A DNA stretch of 64,000 bases from Sunxiuqinia sp963678245 (GTDB lineage: Bacteria; Bacteroidota; Bacteroidia; Bacteroidales; Prolixibacteraceae): the NCBI GenBank assembly GCA_965140765.1, contig OZ223309.1, positions 2,852,001 to 2,916,000 on the forward strand. The letters are read 5' to 3'. The notes beneath the pieces are model-generated. The model saw only the letters and a list, made by a program, of their open reading frames with translations. It did not search any database and was not told the origin of the DNA. Below, piece after piece: positions 17,680-26,756 of the stretch. The position numbers and the translations under genes are program-made. Numbering within the stretch: the first letter of the stretch is position 1; each line of letters starts with the position of its first letter.

Positions 17680-18048
17680 ATGAAATATGAATTTGATAAA
17701 AAATATACCGCCGGCTCCAGCTATTCAACCACTCGGATAGCAGCCTTTACATCGGGTGACGACAGCAGTACCCGGATGATTTTGCAATCATTTGTAGCTT
17801 CAACAAAACAAAATCTGGCCAATTTAAAATTATACCATGATCGGGAAAATCACCGGAGGTTGTCGAATCTAGCTCATAAAATGCTGCCGCTTTTTAAAAG
17901 TCTTGAGGTGAATGAAATCATCCCTACGTTAGAGCTAATGGAAGAAAAGAAACTTGCACCCGAAAAGTGGGACAGCAAAACGCAAGAACTCATTCAAAAA
18001 GTAGAACAGCTAATTGCCACCATTCGAAAAGACTATGACATCGAGTAA
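17680..18048 (+). CDS. Stand-alone histidine phosphotransfer (Hpt) protein
   Basis: 122 aa, cytoplasmic and helical. The core LQSFVASTKQNLANLK followed by LSNLAHKMLPLFKSLEV is the Hpt signature as found at the C-terminus of large Bacteroidota hybrid kinases, with His66 as phospho-acceptor. Here it stands alone with its own ATG; no HisKA, HATPase or receiver domain precedes it in any frame. It could be a genuine phosphorelay shuttle, or the retained tail of a lost hybrid kinase. It converges (6 nt gap) on an NtrC-type response regulator, its likely partner. Confidence 0.75.
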   Translation: MKYEFDKKYTAGSSYSTTRIAAFTSGDDSSTRMILQSFVASTKQNLANLKLYHDRENHRRLSNLAHKMLPLFKSLEVNEIIPTLELMEEKKLAPEKWDSKTQELIQKVEQLIATIRKDYDIE

Positions 18049-18054
18049 AGTAAA

Positions 18055-19401
18055 TTAGGTCTTATTCTTTTCAGGAAGCTCAATCTGGTAAGCCTTAATT
18101 TTATTGTACAAGGTTTTCCGATCAACCTTCAGCAATCGTGCAGCTTGGCTTTTATTATAATTTGCCGCTTCCAGTGCCCGTCGAATAACCTGGCGTTCAT
18201 TTTCTTTGCGATACAGGGCGAATTGGTCACTTCCCGGCCCGTTATACAGTTCATCTGGAATTTCCTTCAGGGTGATTTGCTTACCTTGAGCCAACAAGGT
18301 TGCTCGTTTGACTATATTTTTCATCTCACGCAAATTACCCGGCCAACCGTAATTCATGAACACCTCTTCCAGTCTTTTGTCAAAGTCCTCAACATCTTTT
18401 TCTAAATAGTGATTTGCCTGCTCCAAAAAGTAGTGTGCAAAAAGCATAATATCTTGCTTTCTATCTCGCAAGGGTGGCACATTAATCTGAAACTCGTTCA
18501 ACCGATGATAAAGGTCTTCGCGGAAATCACCGCTTTCTTGCGCATCGGTCAGATTTTCATTGGTTGCAGCAATAATCCGAACATCCACGATTACGTCCTT
18601 ATTGCTTCCAACAGGTTTTATCTTTCGCTCTTGCAATACCCGTAATAACTGAATTTGCGTGTTATACGGAAGATTTCCGACTTCATCTAAAAATAAGGTT
18701 CCTCCACTGGCCGCTTCAAAACTTCCTACTTTATCGCCAATCGCGCCGGTAAATGATCCTTTGACATGCCCAAAAAACTCGCTGGCAACCAACTCTTTGG
18801 GAATCGCGCCACAATCAATCGCCACAAAAGGTTTGTCAGAGCGTTTGCTCTTATTGTGAATCAATCGGGCAACGTATTCTTTCCCGGTACCACTTTCCCC
18901 GGTAATAAGCACCGACATGGGAGTGGGCGCCACCAATTCAATATGTTGATTTAATTTTCGTGATGGACGGCTGACTCCTTCTTTATAATCAGATGTCGTC
19001 TCCCTTTTGCTTTCGTTGACCGACGTGGCTGTTTTATTGCTTGCAGCCTGTAATGCCTCTTTTATTACGTTCAACACTTCATCCGGATTCAAAGGTTTGG
19101 GGATATAATTAAATGCTCCTTTTTTGATGGACTCAATAGCGGTGGCGATATCAGCATAACCTGTCATCATGATAATCTGGGAAGCGGGTGCCTGATTTTT
19201 GATTAACCGAATCAGATCCATTCCACTCATATCCGGCATCCGAAGATCAGTCATGACAATGTCAAACTCTTTTTCCTGAATAATCCGTTTGGCTTCAATG
19301 GGTGAAAAAACAGTTGTTACGCGGTACTTATTCTTTTCTAGCAAAGTTTGCAACATTAAACAAAAAGTAACATCGTCGTCTATAATTAGAATGTTTATCA
19401 T
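18055..19401 (-). CDS. NtrC-family sigma-54-dependent response regulator
   Basis: 448 aa. Receiver domain 1-120 with the phospho-acceptor Asp in IVMTDLRMPDMSG (about residue 52) and the Lys in FNYIPKPL. Sigma-54 AAA+ domain about 145-375: Walker A GESGTGKE, the GAFTGA loop that contacts sigma-54, Walker B GGTLFLDEVG, and the arginine-finger region FREDLYHRLN. The C-terminal Fis-type helix-turn-helix is YNKSQAARLLKVDRKTLYNKI (in two pieces). Complete and apparently functional. It activates sigma-54 promoters after phosphorylation. No full histidine kinase is adjacent, only an Hpt protein in convergent orientation. Confidence 0.95.
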   Translation of the reverse strand: MINILIIDDDVTFCLMLQTLLEKNKYRVTTVFSPIEAKRIIQEKEFDIVMTDLRMPDMSGMDLIRLIKNQAPASQIIMMTGYADIATAIESIKKGAFNYIPKPLNPDEVLNVIKEALQAASNKTATSVNESKRETTSDYKEGVSRPSRKLNQHIELVAPTPMSVLITGESGTGKEYVARLIHNKSKRSDKPFVAIDCGAIPKELVASEFFGHVKGSFTGAIGDKVGSFEAASGGTLFLDEVGNLPYNTQIQLLRVLQERKIKPVGSNKDVIVDVRIIAATNENLTDAQESGDFREDLYHRLNEFQINVPPLRDRKQDIMLFAHYFLEQANHYLEKDVEDFDKRLEEVFMNYGWPGNLREMKNIVKRATLLAQGKQITLKEIPDELYNGPGSDQFALYRKENERQVIRRALEAANYNKSQAARLLKVDRKTLYNKIKAYQIELPEKNKT

Positions 19402-19503
19402 ATGGGTTAAAACACGATCGTATTAATATTCTTTAGTTGATTAAAAATAACGTTGAACTATCTCAAATAGTATAAGTTTCCTGGTGAGAAAAAAGTTTAA
19501 TAG

Positions 19504-19546
19504 AAAAACCTCTATCAGTCAGATTTTAATCTTCGTGATAGAGGTT
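19504..19546 (-). terminator. Terminator after the PepSY-like gene
   Basis: AACCTCTATCA and TGATAGAGGTT make a perfect 11-bp stem with an 18-nt loop. On the minus strand a T5 run follows. It lies about 60 nt past the stop of the gene at 19604. Confidence 0.75.
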
Positions 19547-19603
19547 AAGACACTTATCTTATAGCATCCAAGCAATTCTTATATTTTATTAAAGTGATTA
19601 TAA

Positions 19604-19939
19604 TCAATCCACTGGAGCTACCTGCTCGTCTTTTTTAATCTTCAGGAATTCTCCCTGTTCGTTGAAAAAGATAGCAAGTTTTTCACTTCCGTTTTCAAGT
19701 TTCACTTTAAAACTACCATCGGTACCTTTAAATGCTTCGGAAATTGTGTAGTCAGCATACCCTTCAGAAATTGATTTGCTTACTGCTTCAGGCAAATCTT
19801 CCTTATCTATTTTTTCATACTTAACATCCTGTTCAGTAATTATTTTAGCTTTCACTGCATTTTCAGCTAAAACACTTGCAGCTGGTACACTAATTCCCAT
19901 AATTGCTACTGCGGCTGTAATTATCATTCCTTTTTTCAT
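19604..19939 (-). CDS. Small secreted PepSY-like protein
   Basis: 111 aa. Sec signal peptide (MKKGMIITAAVAIMGISVPA, cleavage near SVLA-EN), then one domain with EDLPEAVSKSI, YADYTISEAFKG, GSFKVKLENGS and IFFNEQGEFLKI. This pattern is that of the periplasmic PepSY-like (DUF2874-type) proteins of Bacteroidota, which usually carry one or two ~70-residue repeats. Here there is only one. Function unknown; relatives are thought to bind or inhibit periplasmic partners. Located upstream of, and on the same strand as, the NtrC-type regulator, but with a terminator between them. Confidence 0.75.
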   Translation of the reverse strand: MKKGMIITAAVAIMGISVPAASVLAENAVKAKIITEQDVKYEKIDKEDLPEAVSKSISEGYADYTISEAFKGTDGSFKVKLENGSEKLAIFFNEQGEFLKIKKDEQVAPVD

Positions 19940-20670
19940 AACTTTTTAATTTTAATATTTAAATAATTTGTAATAATTAACTCTACACCCTCCCTTATAG
20001 AGATAAGTGTGCCACAAAGTATACTCGGGCCAACGACAACACATAACCAATTAAAAAACAACAGACTACTAATAATATTCGACACATCAAGTGGGTCAAA
20101 GACCAAAATTAGCAGATGAGGATTACCCGTGTAATTGTAGAAACTTTCTACATGATAAATAATAAAACCTGATAACAAGAATTTGGCTTTAAACAACAGA
20201 TTTAAATTGAAAGGAAAAAAAACAATAGATGAAACGAATAGTAACAACTCCTAGGTAGATTGCCACCGTTTCTACAATCACATTCAAAGTGAGATTCCCC
20301 TATAAGTTAAAGCAAGTTATTCTCAGCAAGCATAAAAAGGTTATTATAAGCAAAGGAGGATAACCTTGCAACCCCACCACAAAAACCTACAGTCATAAAA
20401 CAGACGCCATTCAGGAGCAAGCAAATTTCCGCGTTCAGAACAAGCACTCCAATCCAACAAGAAAGCATCCCGCTACATTTTCGAACAAAGTTCCCCACCG
20501 AAACGAGCTGTGCAAATACCATTCACGATGAGTTGCATTAAAAAGTGTGCACCCCTCCCGAAAAAGCCTCCTATACCAATAATGAAGATGGTTTTAACGT
20601 TGATTTTTTTATAATTTCAGGTGAAATGAATACCTTCCGTCCAAATTTATAATTATAATCGACATTCTAA
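19940..20670. other. About 730 nt without a supported gene
   Basis: Two minus-strand frames (20247-19936 and 20522-20307) exist but neither resembles a known protein, and their composition is not gene-like. Base composition changes near 20300-20560 (richer in GC than the flanks), which could mark a degraded or acquired piece. The dacB promoter must lie at the right end. No repeat or RNA structure was found. Confidence 0.35.
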
Positions 20671-20697
20671 ATGGAAGTCGAACTTCAGAAATGCTCC

Positions 20698-22158
20698 ATG
20701 CAAAAGCTAATACACTATTTGGTCATCATATTAAGTTTGAGTTTTCCTGCAGCAGGCACTGCTCAGGGACAAGATTGGTCATTGAAAGATGATATAACGC
20801 TTTGGAAAAACAATGACTACCTGAAGCATGCCGGAATTGGCATTTACCTTAAAAATGCTGAAACCGGAGAAGTTTTAGCCGAAACCGATCCTCAACTGAG
20901 CCTTACTCCCGGATCAACTTTAAAACTATTAACAACGGCAACAGCACTAGAAATGCTGGGAGCTAATTACCGGTTTGAAACAAAACTCTGCTTAACCGGT
21001 GAAGTAAAGAATGACACTTTATATGGAAACTTGGTCATTGTAGGTGGTGCCGACCCGGCTTTGGGATCAAAATATTTTAAAGAGCATTACTTCAAAAAAC
21101 ACTTTTTGGATGAATGGACTTCGGCCGTGAAAAAGCAAAATATTAAACATGTAACCGGCAACTTAATAACCGATGCGACTATTTTTGAAGAACAGATGAT
21201 TCCGAACACCTGGATTTGGGAAGATCTCGGGAATTACTATGGTGCCGGAGCGAGCGGACTTTCAGTGTATGATAATATGTATCAAATCCATTTTTCATCA
21301 CCAGCCGTGGCCGGAGAACTAACAACATTAAAATATACCAAACCCTTCATCCCCGATTTGAAATTCATCAACCAAGTCAAATCATCAACGATCAATCGCG
21401 ATCAGGCTTATGTATTTGGAGCTCCAATGATTAACCAGCGAACAATCCGCGGAACCATTCCCAAAGGACGGAAAGACTTTTTTATAAAAGCCTCGGTTCC
21501 AAACCCACCCTATTTGCTGGCTTGGGATTTTAAGAACCGATTATCAGAGGCACAAATAACAATTGGCGGTTTAATTGAAAGTCAGCAAAGCAATTTGAAA
21601 GACTCATCAACTAACCTGATTACTAAAACAACATCGCCTCCATTGATCGACATCATCCGGGTAACCAATCACGAAAGTGTAAATTTATTTGCCGAACACC
21701 TGCTGAAATATTTAGCGTATATGATCCACGGGCAAGGTTCAACAAAAAAAGGAATTGATGTCATAACTGACTTTTGGGAAAAACGAGGCATCAATATGGA
21801 TGGCCTGTTTATGGCTGATGGAAGTGGCTTATCGCACTTCAACTGCCTAACCGCCAAACAAATGGTTCAAATCATGTATTACATGAAGACCCAAAGCTCC
21901 GAAGGTGAAAACTGGTTCAGCTCCCTTCCCTATGTTCCCAACGGAACGCTTTATTACTTCAACCCAATAAATTTTCCCGGCAAAACGCTGCGAGCTAAAA
22001 GTGGCAGCATAACCCGAGTCAGGTGTTATGCAGGAGAATTGATTACCCATCATAAACAGCCGATTCTATTCGCCATCTTTCTAAACAATTTCAATTGTAA
22101 ACAGTCACAAGCCATCAAACTCATTGAAGATTTATTGGTGACCATTTCGAAAAACTAG
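20698..22158 (+). CDS. dacB: D-alanyl-D-alanine carboxypeptidase/endopeptidase (PBP4, DacB type)
   Basis: 486 aa from the ATG at 20698, chosen because it starts a normal signal peptide (MQKLIHYLVIILSLSFPAAG); an upstream in-frame ATG at 20671 would only add nine polar residues. Penicillin-binding-protein motifs: SxxK in PGSTLKLLTT, SxN in HESVNLFAEH, and KSG in RAKSGSITRV, with ADGSGLS also typical of the family. The long insertion between SxxK and SxN is the PBP4 hallmark. It cleaves D-Ala-D-Ala ends or cross-links of peptidoglycan in the periplasm. Monocistronic as far as can be seen. Confidence 0.93.
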   Translation: MQKLIHYLVIILSLSFPAAGTAQGQDWSLKDDITLWKNNDYLKHAGIGIYLKNAETGEVLAETDPQLSLTPGSTLKLLTTATALEMLGANYRFETKLCLTGEVKNDTLYGNLVIVGGADPALGSKYFKEHYFKKHFLDEWTSAVKKQNIKHVTGNLITDATIFEEQMIPNTWIWEDLGNYYGAGASGLSVYDNMYQIHFSSPAVAGELTTLKYTKPFIPDLKFINQVKSSTINRDQAYVFGAPMINQRTIRGTIPKGRKDFFIKASVPNPPYLLAWDFKNRLSEAQITIGGLIESQQSNLKDSSTNLITKTTSPPLIDIIRVTNHESVNLFAEHLLKYLAYMIHGQGSTKKGIDVITDFWEKRGINMDGLFMADGSGLSHFNCLTAKQMVQIMYYMKTQSSEGENWFSSLPYVPNGTLYYFNPINFPGKTLRAKSGSITRVRCYAGELITHHKQPILFAIFLNNFNCKQSQAIKLIEDLLVTISKN

Positions 22159-22235
22159 CCAGCCCACAATCTTCATTCTTTTTATAGACGAAAAGCCCAG
22201 CGGTATAATTTTCAAACGACTCCCAACAATTTTGC

Positions 22236-22243
22236 TATTTTTG
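22236..22243 (+). promoter_or_regulatory. -7 element for phoH-purC
   Basis: TATTTTTG fits TAnnTTTG and lies 31 nt before the PhoH start. Confidence 0.5.
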
Positions 22244-22273
22244 CTGTTACAAATAGCGGAATTAAATTAGTCT

Positions 22274-23266
22274 ATGTTCGAAAAACAAATATATCTTGAA
22301 GGCGTTGATCCTCTGGAGTTTTACGGGGTAAACAACACCAAAATTGATCTGATCAAAACGTATTTCCCAAAACTGAATATTGTCAGCCGCGGTAATCAAT
22401 TAATCATTCAAGGCGATGAGAAAGAAAATGAGGCTTTTGAAAACAAGTTTCAGCTACTACTCGATCACTATCATCAGTTTAATGTGCTGAGCGTTGACAC
22501 CATTAAACAGGTCATGAATAATGATCTGAACCAGATTGAAACCGGAATTGATAGAGAAGTTTTACTTCATGGTAATAGTGGGAAACCCATTCGGGCAAAA
22601 ACACCGAACCAACGCGTGTTGGTAGAAGAAAGCAAAACATCGGACCTGGTTTTTGCCATTGGCCCTGCCGGAACGGGGAAAACCTACACTGCAATTGCAT
22701 TGGCCGTTCGCGCACTTAAAAATCGTGAAATAAAGCGGATTATTCTGAGTCGCCCTGCTGTGGAAGCCGGCGAACGTTTAGGTTTTTTACCCGGTGATTT
22801 AAAGGAAAAAATTGATCCGTATTTACAACCCTTGTACGACGCTTTGCAAGACATGATTCCGGCAAAAAAGCTGGAGGAATTCATGAAAGACGGCATCATC
22901 CAAATTGCTCCACTGGCCTTTATGCGTGGTCGCACGTTGAGCGATGCCTATGTAATTTTAGATGAAGCTCAAAACACCACCCTCAACCAGCTGAAGATGT
23001 TCTTAACCCGAATGGGGATGAATGCAAAATTCATTATCACCGGCGACGAAACACAAATTGATTTGCCATCGGTTCATCAATCAGGTCTGGTTCAGGCAAA
23101 AAAAATACTGCGGAATATTAAAGATATTTCTTTTGTACAATTTGACACCCGTGATATTGTCCGACACCGATTGGTGCGCGACATTGTCAATGCCTACGAC
23201 CAGCATTATCAAAAAGAACTAGCAAGAAAAGAAGAATTCAAAAAAGATAAAAACAACAGCAAATGA
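22274..23266 (+). CDS. PhoH-family ATPase/RNA helicase-like protein
   Basis: 330 aa. An N-terminal KH-like/PhoH-specific part (1-~110) precedes the P-loop domain: Walker A FAIGPAGTGKTYTA (about 133-146), SRPAVEAGERLGFLPGDLKEK (in pieces), Walker B AYVILDEAQNTT, and the sensor ITGDETQIDLP. Complete. PhoH proteins are cytoplasmic NTPases linked to RNA metabolism and, in several phyla, to the YbeY ribonuclease. The stop overlaps the purC start by 4 nt (ATGA), so the two are translationally coupled. Confidence 0.92.
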   Translation: MFEKQIYLEGVDPLEFYGVNNTKIDLIKTYFPKLNIVSRGNQLIIQGDEKENEAFENKFQLLLDHYHQFNVLSVDTIKQVMNNDLNQIETGIDREVLLHGNSGKPIRAKTPNQRVLVEESKTSDLVFAIGPAGTGKTYTAIALAVRALKNREIKRIILSRPAVEAGERLGFLPGDLKEKIDPYLQPLYDALQDMIPAKKLEEFMKDGIIQIAPLAFMRGRTLSDAYVILDEAQNTTLNQLKMFLTRMGMNAKFIITGDETQIDLPSVHQSGLVQAKKILRNIKDISFVQFDTRDIVRHRLVRDIVNAYDQHYQKELARKEEFKKDKNNSK

Positions 23267-24210
23267 CGCAAGCATTAACAAAAACAGATTTTAACTTTCC
23301 CAAGCAAAAAAGTGTATACCACGGAAAAGTCAGAGATGTTTATAATATCGACGACGAGTATTTAGTCATGATCGTGTCTGATCGTATTTCAGCCTTCGAT
23401 GTGGTTTTACTCGAAGGAATTCCGTTCAAAGGTCAGGTATTAAATCAGATCGCCGAAAAATTTTTGGATGCGACATCAGACATTGTTCCCAACTGGAAAA
23501 TTGCAACTCCTGATCCGAATGTGACTGTTGGGCACCATTGCGAACCTTTTAAAGTAGAAATGGTAATTCGTGGCTACTTAACTGGCCATGCCTGGCGCGA
23601 ATACCGTGATGGCAAACGCACATTGTGCGGAGTCCCAATGCCCGAAGGAATGATTGAAAACCAAAAGTTTGCAGAGCCAATTTTAACACCAACCACCAAA
23701 GCAGATGAAGGTCATGATGAAGATATCTCGCGCGAAGCCATCATTGAGCAAGGATTAGTGAATAAAGAGGAGTACGAGCTACTCGAAGATTACACTCGTA
23801 AATTGTTCCAACGTGGTACAGAGATCGCTGCCGAAAAGGGATTAATTTTGGTTGATACCAAATATGAATTCGGTAAAAAAGATGGCAAAATCTACTTGAT
23901 TGACGAAATTCACACGCCAGACTCGAGTCGCTATTTTTATGCCGAGGGTTACGAAGAACGCCAGCAAAAAGGTGAAAAACAAAAGCAACTTTCAAAAGAA
24001 TTTGTGCGCCAGTGGCTGATTGAAAATGGCTTTCAGGGAAAAGAAGGACAGCAAATTCCTGTGATGGATGCAGCTTTTGTCAGCTCAGTGTCGGAACGAT
24101 ACATTGAGTTATTTGAAAAGATCACAGGCGACAACTTCCAAAAATCAGACGTAGATGCGATCCAATCTCGCATTAAAAAGAATGTAATTGATTTTTTATC
24201 AGCATTATAA
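23263..24210 (+). CDS. purC: Phosphoribosylaminoimidazole-succinocarboxamide synthase (SAICAR synthase)
   Basis: 315 aa, the longer form of the enzyme (about 300 aa) rather than the ~240 aa type. It joins CAIR and L-aspartate with ATP in purine synthesis, in the cytoplasm. Motifs: HGKVRDVYNIDD at the N-terminus, MIVSDRISAFDVVL, the signature VIRGYLTGHAWREY, LTPTTKAD.GHDEDIS region, LVDTKYEFG and LIDEIHTPDSSRY. It overlaps phoH by 4 nt. A terminator follows. Confidence 0.97.
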   Translation: MTQALTKTDFNFPKQKSVYHGKVRDVYNIDDEYLVMIVSDRISAFDVVLLEGIPFKGQVLNQIAEKFLDATSDIVPNWKIATPDPNVTVGHHCEPFKVEMVIRGYLTGHAWREYRDGKRTLCGVPMPEGMIENQKFAEPILTPTTKADEGHDEDISREAIIEQGLVNKEEYELLEDYTRKLFQRGTEIAAEKGLILVDTKYEFGKKDGKIYLIDEIHTPDSSRYFYAEGYEERQQKGEKQKQLSKEFVRQWLIENGFQGKEGQQIPVMDAAFVSSVSERYIELFEKITGDNFQKSDVDAIQSRIKKNVIDFLSAL

Positions 24211-24233
24211 TCAAAACACATACATACAAACAG

Positions 24234-24264
24234 CATCCGGAGCTACCACTTCGGATGTTTTTTT
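24234..24264 (+). terminator. Terminator after purC
   Basis: CATCCG and CGGATG pair across a 12-nt loop and are followed by T7. Located between the convergent purC and histidine-kinase genes. Confidence 0.75.
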
Positions 24265-24274
24265 ATCCAACGGT

Positions 24275-26386
24275 TTAATTTGAAGATATACTAAGATTTA
24301 TAGAAGAAGAAGAAGTTTTATAGGTTGCTTGATGAACCTCTGGATTATATAATGAAAGCTTAATACAAAAACAGCTACCATTTCCGACTTCACTTTCGGC
24401 CCATATTTTGCCATTCATAGCATCAACAAATTCCTTGCAAACCGTCAGTCCCAATCCCGAACTTTTTTCGCCTTCGGTACCCGGAGTAGATTTTGCACGC
24501 TCAATTTCAAACAACGAAGCTATTTTTTCTTCCGGAATCCCAACTCCTGAATCCTGCACAAAAAGCACTACAAACTTTTTCTTTTTTGAATAATCAACAG
24601 TGATCGATCCTCCCCGTGGTGTAAACTTAATGGCATTATTAATCAAGTTTCGGCAAACGGTTCTCAACATATTTCGATCAGCCCATAGGATCAACCCGTT
24701 CTTATCGGTATGACTAAGACGAATTTCTTTGGTCTTTGCAATGGGCTGATAAAGGTCCATACAATCTTCCAAAACTTCGCTAAAACGAATCGGTTCAAAA
24801 ATTGGGTTGAGCCCTTCCGTTTTACTTTTTGCCCAGCTTAGCAGGTTATCAGTCAAATCCAGTACCTGCTCATTTTTTTGCTCCATCATTTGCGCAACTT
24901 CTTCAAGTTCATCATACCGTTTATCATCTAAGTAAAAGCCAATCAGCTTCGAAACATTCGAGATAGAAACCAGCGGGCTACGCAAATCATGGGCAATAAT
25001 ACTAAAAAGCTTGTTTTGTGTGTTTATCGAGCTTTCGAGCTTTTTATTTTGCTTCGAAATTTTATTTCGTTGATTCAAAATGCGCTTCCCCTGTAGTTGC
25101 AGAAGCTTATTAATTCTTCGGTTGTAATAATAGAAATAAATGAAGATCCCCAAGATCCCGGTCACCAACAACATAACAATCAACAAGTAATTACGCTGGG
25201 TGCGTTGCAATACAATTTCATCTTCCTTCAGTTCATTTTCTTTTTTCAGCAAAGTGATATGAGCATTCTTTTTCTCTGTTTCGTATTCCTTCTCGAGCTC
25301 CAGTACTTTTTCGGCTGTTTCAACTTTATAAAGACTATCGTTCATTAAACGATAACTCTCCATATAATAAAGCGCATTGTCCAGATCTGAGAATTGATTG
25401 GTTTCAATTCCTCTTCTCCAATAAATTAAATACAAATTTTTATAATTGCCCAAAATTGATTTTTTATGATCAATATTCTTCGCAATATCCAACGCTTTTA
25501 AATAGTTTTTTTCCGCTTCGGGATAATTCTTCTGATCAAAGTTGATAGCACCAAGAACACGATAGCAGCGTTCTATATAAACTTGATCACTAATAATAAT
25601 ATAAGCCTCCAGTGACTGATCAATGCACCTTTCTGCTTCTCCAAGTTTCCTCTGACGGTAATATAATGCGCCTAAATTATAGGTTATTAATGCGAGCTTA
25701 TCAGGACTATCTATTTGTAGAGCCTCGCGATACGCTCTGTTAAAAAGTTCTTCTGCTTTTGCATAATTCTTCTGAACAGCATAAACGTTTCCTTTATTCA
25801 TAAACAGTAAATAGTGCTGTTCCGGACTTAACTGATAATAATAGTTTTCTTCTAAATAAGTAAAGTAGTTTAGTGCACTTGCATAATCTTTCATCTTTCG
25901 ATGAGTGGTTCCAAGTGTATTTAAGATACTAAAACGTAAATCAATAAGATCAGAATTTTTTAATAATCTTTCTGCACCTATCAGATGTTTAATCGCTTTT
26001 TCGAATTGGTAATCATCCTGGAGATTTGAAGCTATTTGAGTGCGGGTTTTAATTTCAATCAATCGATTTCCTGTTGTTTGAGCTTGCTCTAAAACTCGGC
26101 TTAGAATAGTATAAGAAGTATCTTTTCGTCCTAAATTATAATAAGCCTTTCCTTGGTATATCATTGCTTCCAATAATAAAGGAAGTGAATCTTGCACAGC
26201 AGTTTCTTGTATGATTTCATTGCTGATTATGACAACACTATCTAAATTTCGAGTCAGAAGTTTTTCAAGTAGATTGAATTCGCTTGTCAGTTCAACAGAA
26301 TCAGCTCTGGAGAATTCTGCAGCTTTTGTTTTCCAACAAAAAGGCACGCATAATATTACAAGAAAAAGCAACCTTCGCTTGAGCAT
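24275..26386 (-). CDS. TPR-containing sensor histidine kinase
   Basis: 703 aa from the ATG at 26386; an upstream in-frame TTG adds only three residues. Signal peptide or N-terminal anchor (LLFLVILCVPFCW), then a periplasmic array of about six or seven TPR repeats (~55-350; for example YNLGRKDTSY, NLGALYYRQRKLGEAE, NFDQKNYPEAEKNY). A coiled coil and one membrane helix follow (NYLLIVMLLVTGILGIFIYF). HisKA has the phospho-acceptor His in IIAHDLRSPLVS (about 465). HATPase boxes: NLINNAIKFTPRGG, DSGVGIPEE, SSGLGLTVC. No receiver domain and no DNA-binding domain. No response regulator is adjacent. Two odd small genes lie just upstream on the same strand. Confidence 0.92.
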   Translation of the reverse strand: MLKRRLLFLVILCVPFCWKTKAAEFSRADSVELTSEFNLLEKLLTRNLDSVVIISNEIIQETAVQDSLPLLLEAMIYQGKAYYNLGRKDTSYTILSRVLEQAQTTGNRLIEIKTRTQIASNLQDDYQFEKAIKHLIGAERLLKNSDLIDLRFSILNTLGTTHRKMKDYASALNYFTYLEENYYYQLSPEQHYLLFMNKGNVYAVQKNYAKAEELFNRAYREALQIDSPDKLALITYNLGALYYRQRKLGEAERCIDQSLEAYIIISDQVYIERCYRVLGAINFDQKNYPEAEKNYLKALDIAKNIDHKKSILGNYKNLYLIYWRRGIETNQFSDLDNALYYMESYRLMNDSLYKVETAEKVLELEKEYETEKKNAHITLLKKENELKEDEIVLQRTQRNYLLIVMLLVTGILGIFIYFYYYNRRINKLLQLQGKRILNQRNKISKQNKKLESSINTQNKLFSIIAHDLRSPLVSISNVSKLIGFYLDDKRYDELEEVAQMMEQKNEQVLDLTDNLLSWAKSKTEGLNPIFEPIRFSEVLEDCMDLYQPIAKTKEIRLSHTDKNGLILWADRNMLRTVCRNLINNAIKFTPRGGSITVDYSKKKKFVVLFVQDSGVGIPEEKIASLFEIERAKSTPGTEGEKSSGLGLTVCKEFVDAMNGKIWAESEVGNGSCFCIKLSLYNPEVHQATYKTSSSSINLSISSN

Positions 26387-26464
26387 AGTGACCAAAAATT
26401 ATGTAAGAAATTTCTTTTGCGCAACGAAATTTACAAAAAAGCATTCGTTTTTTATAAATAACAG

Positions 26465-26494
26465 AAAAGAAGCTTTAAACCAAAAGCTTCTTTT
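26465..26494 (-). terminator. Hairpin after the small gene at 26.5-26.7 kb
   Basis: AAAAGAAGCTTT and AAAGCTTCTTTT form a 12-bp stem with a 6-nt loop, just past the stop at 26509 and before the histidine kinase. The T tail is short, so termination may be partial. Confidence 0.55.
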
Positions 26495-26508
26495 CAATTT
26501 CTTAGCTA

Positions 26509-26701
26509 TTAGATATCTCCAAAATCGATATCCGTTTCTTCATCCTGAGAAGGTGCAATCATATTATTTTGATCACCATACGACTGAATTTGTTTGGTAC
26601 TTGCCGGTTCAGTGTATTCTTCTGTGGGATCCTGGCATTCTACAAATCCCCCCCCCCAATAAAATTAAAGATACTAACGAAATATAAATTGTTCTTTTCA
26701 T
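26509..26701 (-). pseudogene. Small secreted or lipoprotein gene frameshifted at a G10 tract (possibly phase-variable)
   Basis: ATG at 26701 begins MKRTIYISLVSLILLGGG, a signal-peptide-like start. With the ten C of the plus strand (26648-26657; G10 in the gene) the frame ends after 30 codons in an unrelated tail. With nine G it would read on as FVECQDPTEEYTEP ... SQDEETDIDFGDI and stop at 26509, giving 63 aa. The Cys in VEC followed by QDPTEE could be a lipidation site with an acidic export tail, though the lipobox is poor. The C-terminal motif EETDIDFGD is shared with the next gene upstream. Either a slipped-strand ON/OFF switch currently OFF, a true pseudogene, or a sequencing error. I do not recognise a family. 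Confidence 0.65.
26515..26547. repeat. 33-bp direct repeat, copy 1
   Basis: Encodes the EETDIDFGD tail of the frameshifted small gene. It differs at one position from the copy at 26766-26798, 251 bp away. Confidence 0.85.
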
Positions 26702-26756
26702 TTTTAAAGTTTTAAATTATTAATACAAAAATGTAAACATAGAAGAGACTTCTATT

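Noticed and set aside
20009..20014. TGGCAC on the minus strand upstream of the PepSY-like gene, as a sigma-54 -24 box
   Set aside because: The -12 position reads TC instead of GC/GA at the required ten-base spacing, and the rest of the box does not match.
19936..20247. 103-codon minus-strand frame as a membrane protein gene
   Set aside because: AT-rich hydrophobic translation without a ribosome site or family features, typical of a chance frame.
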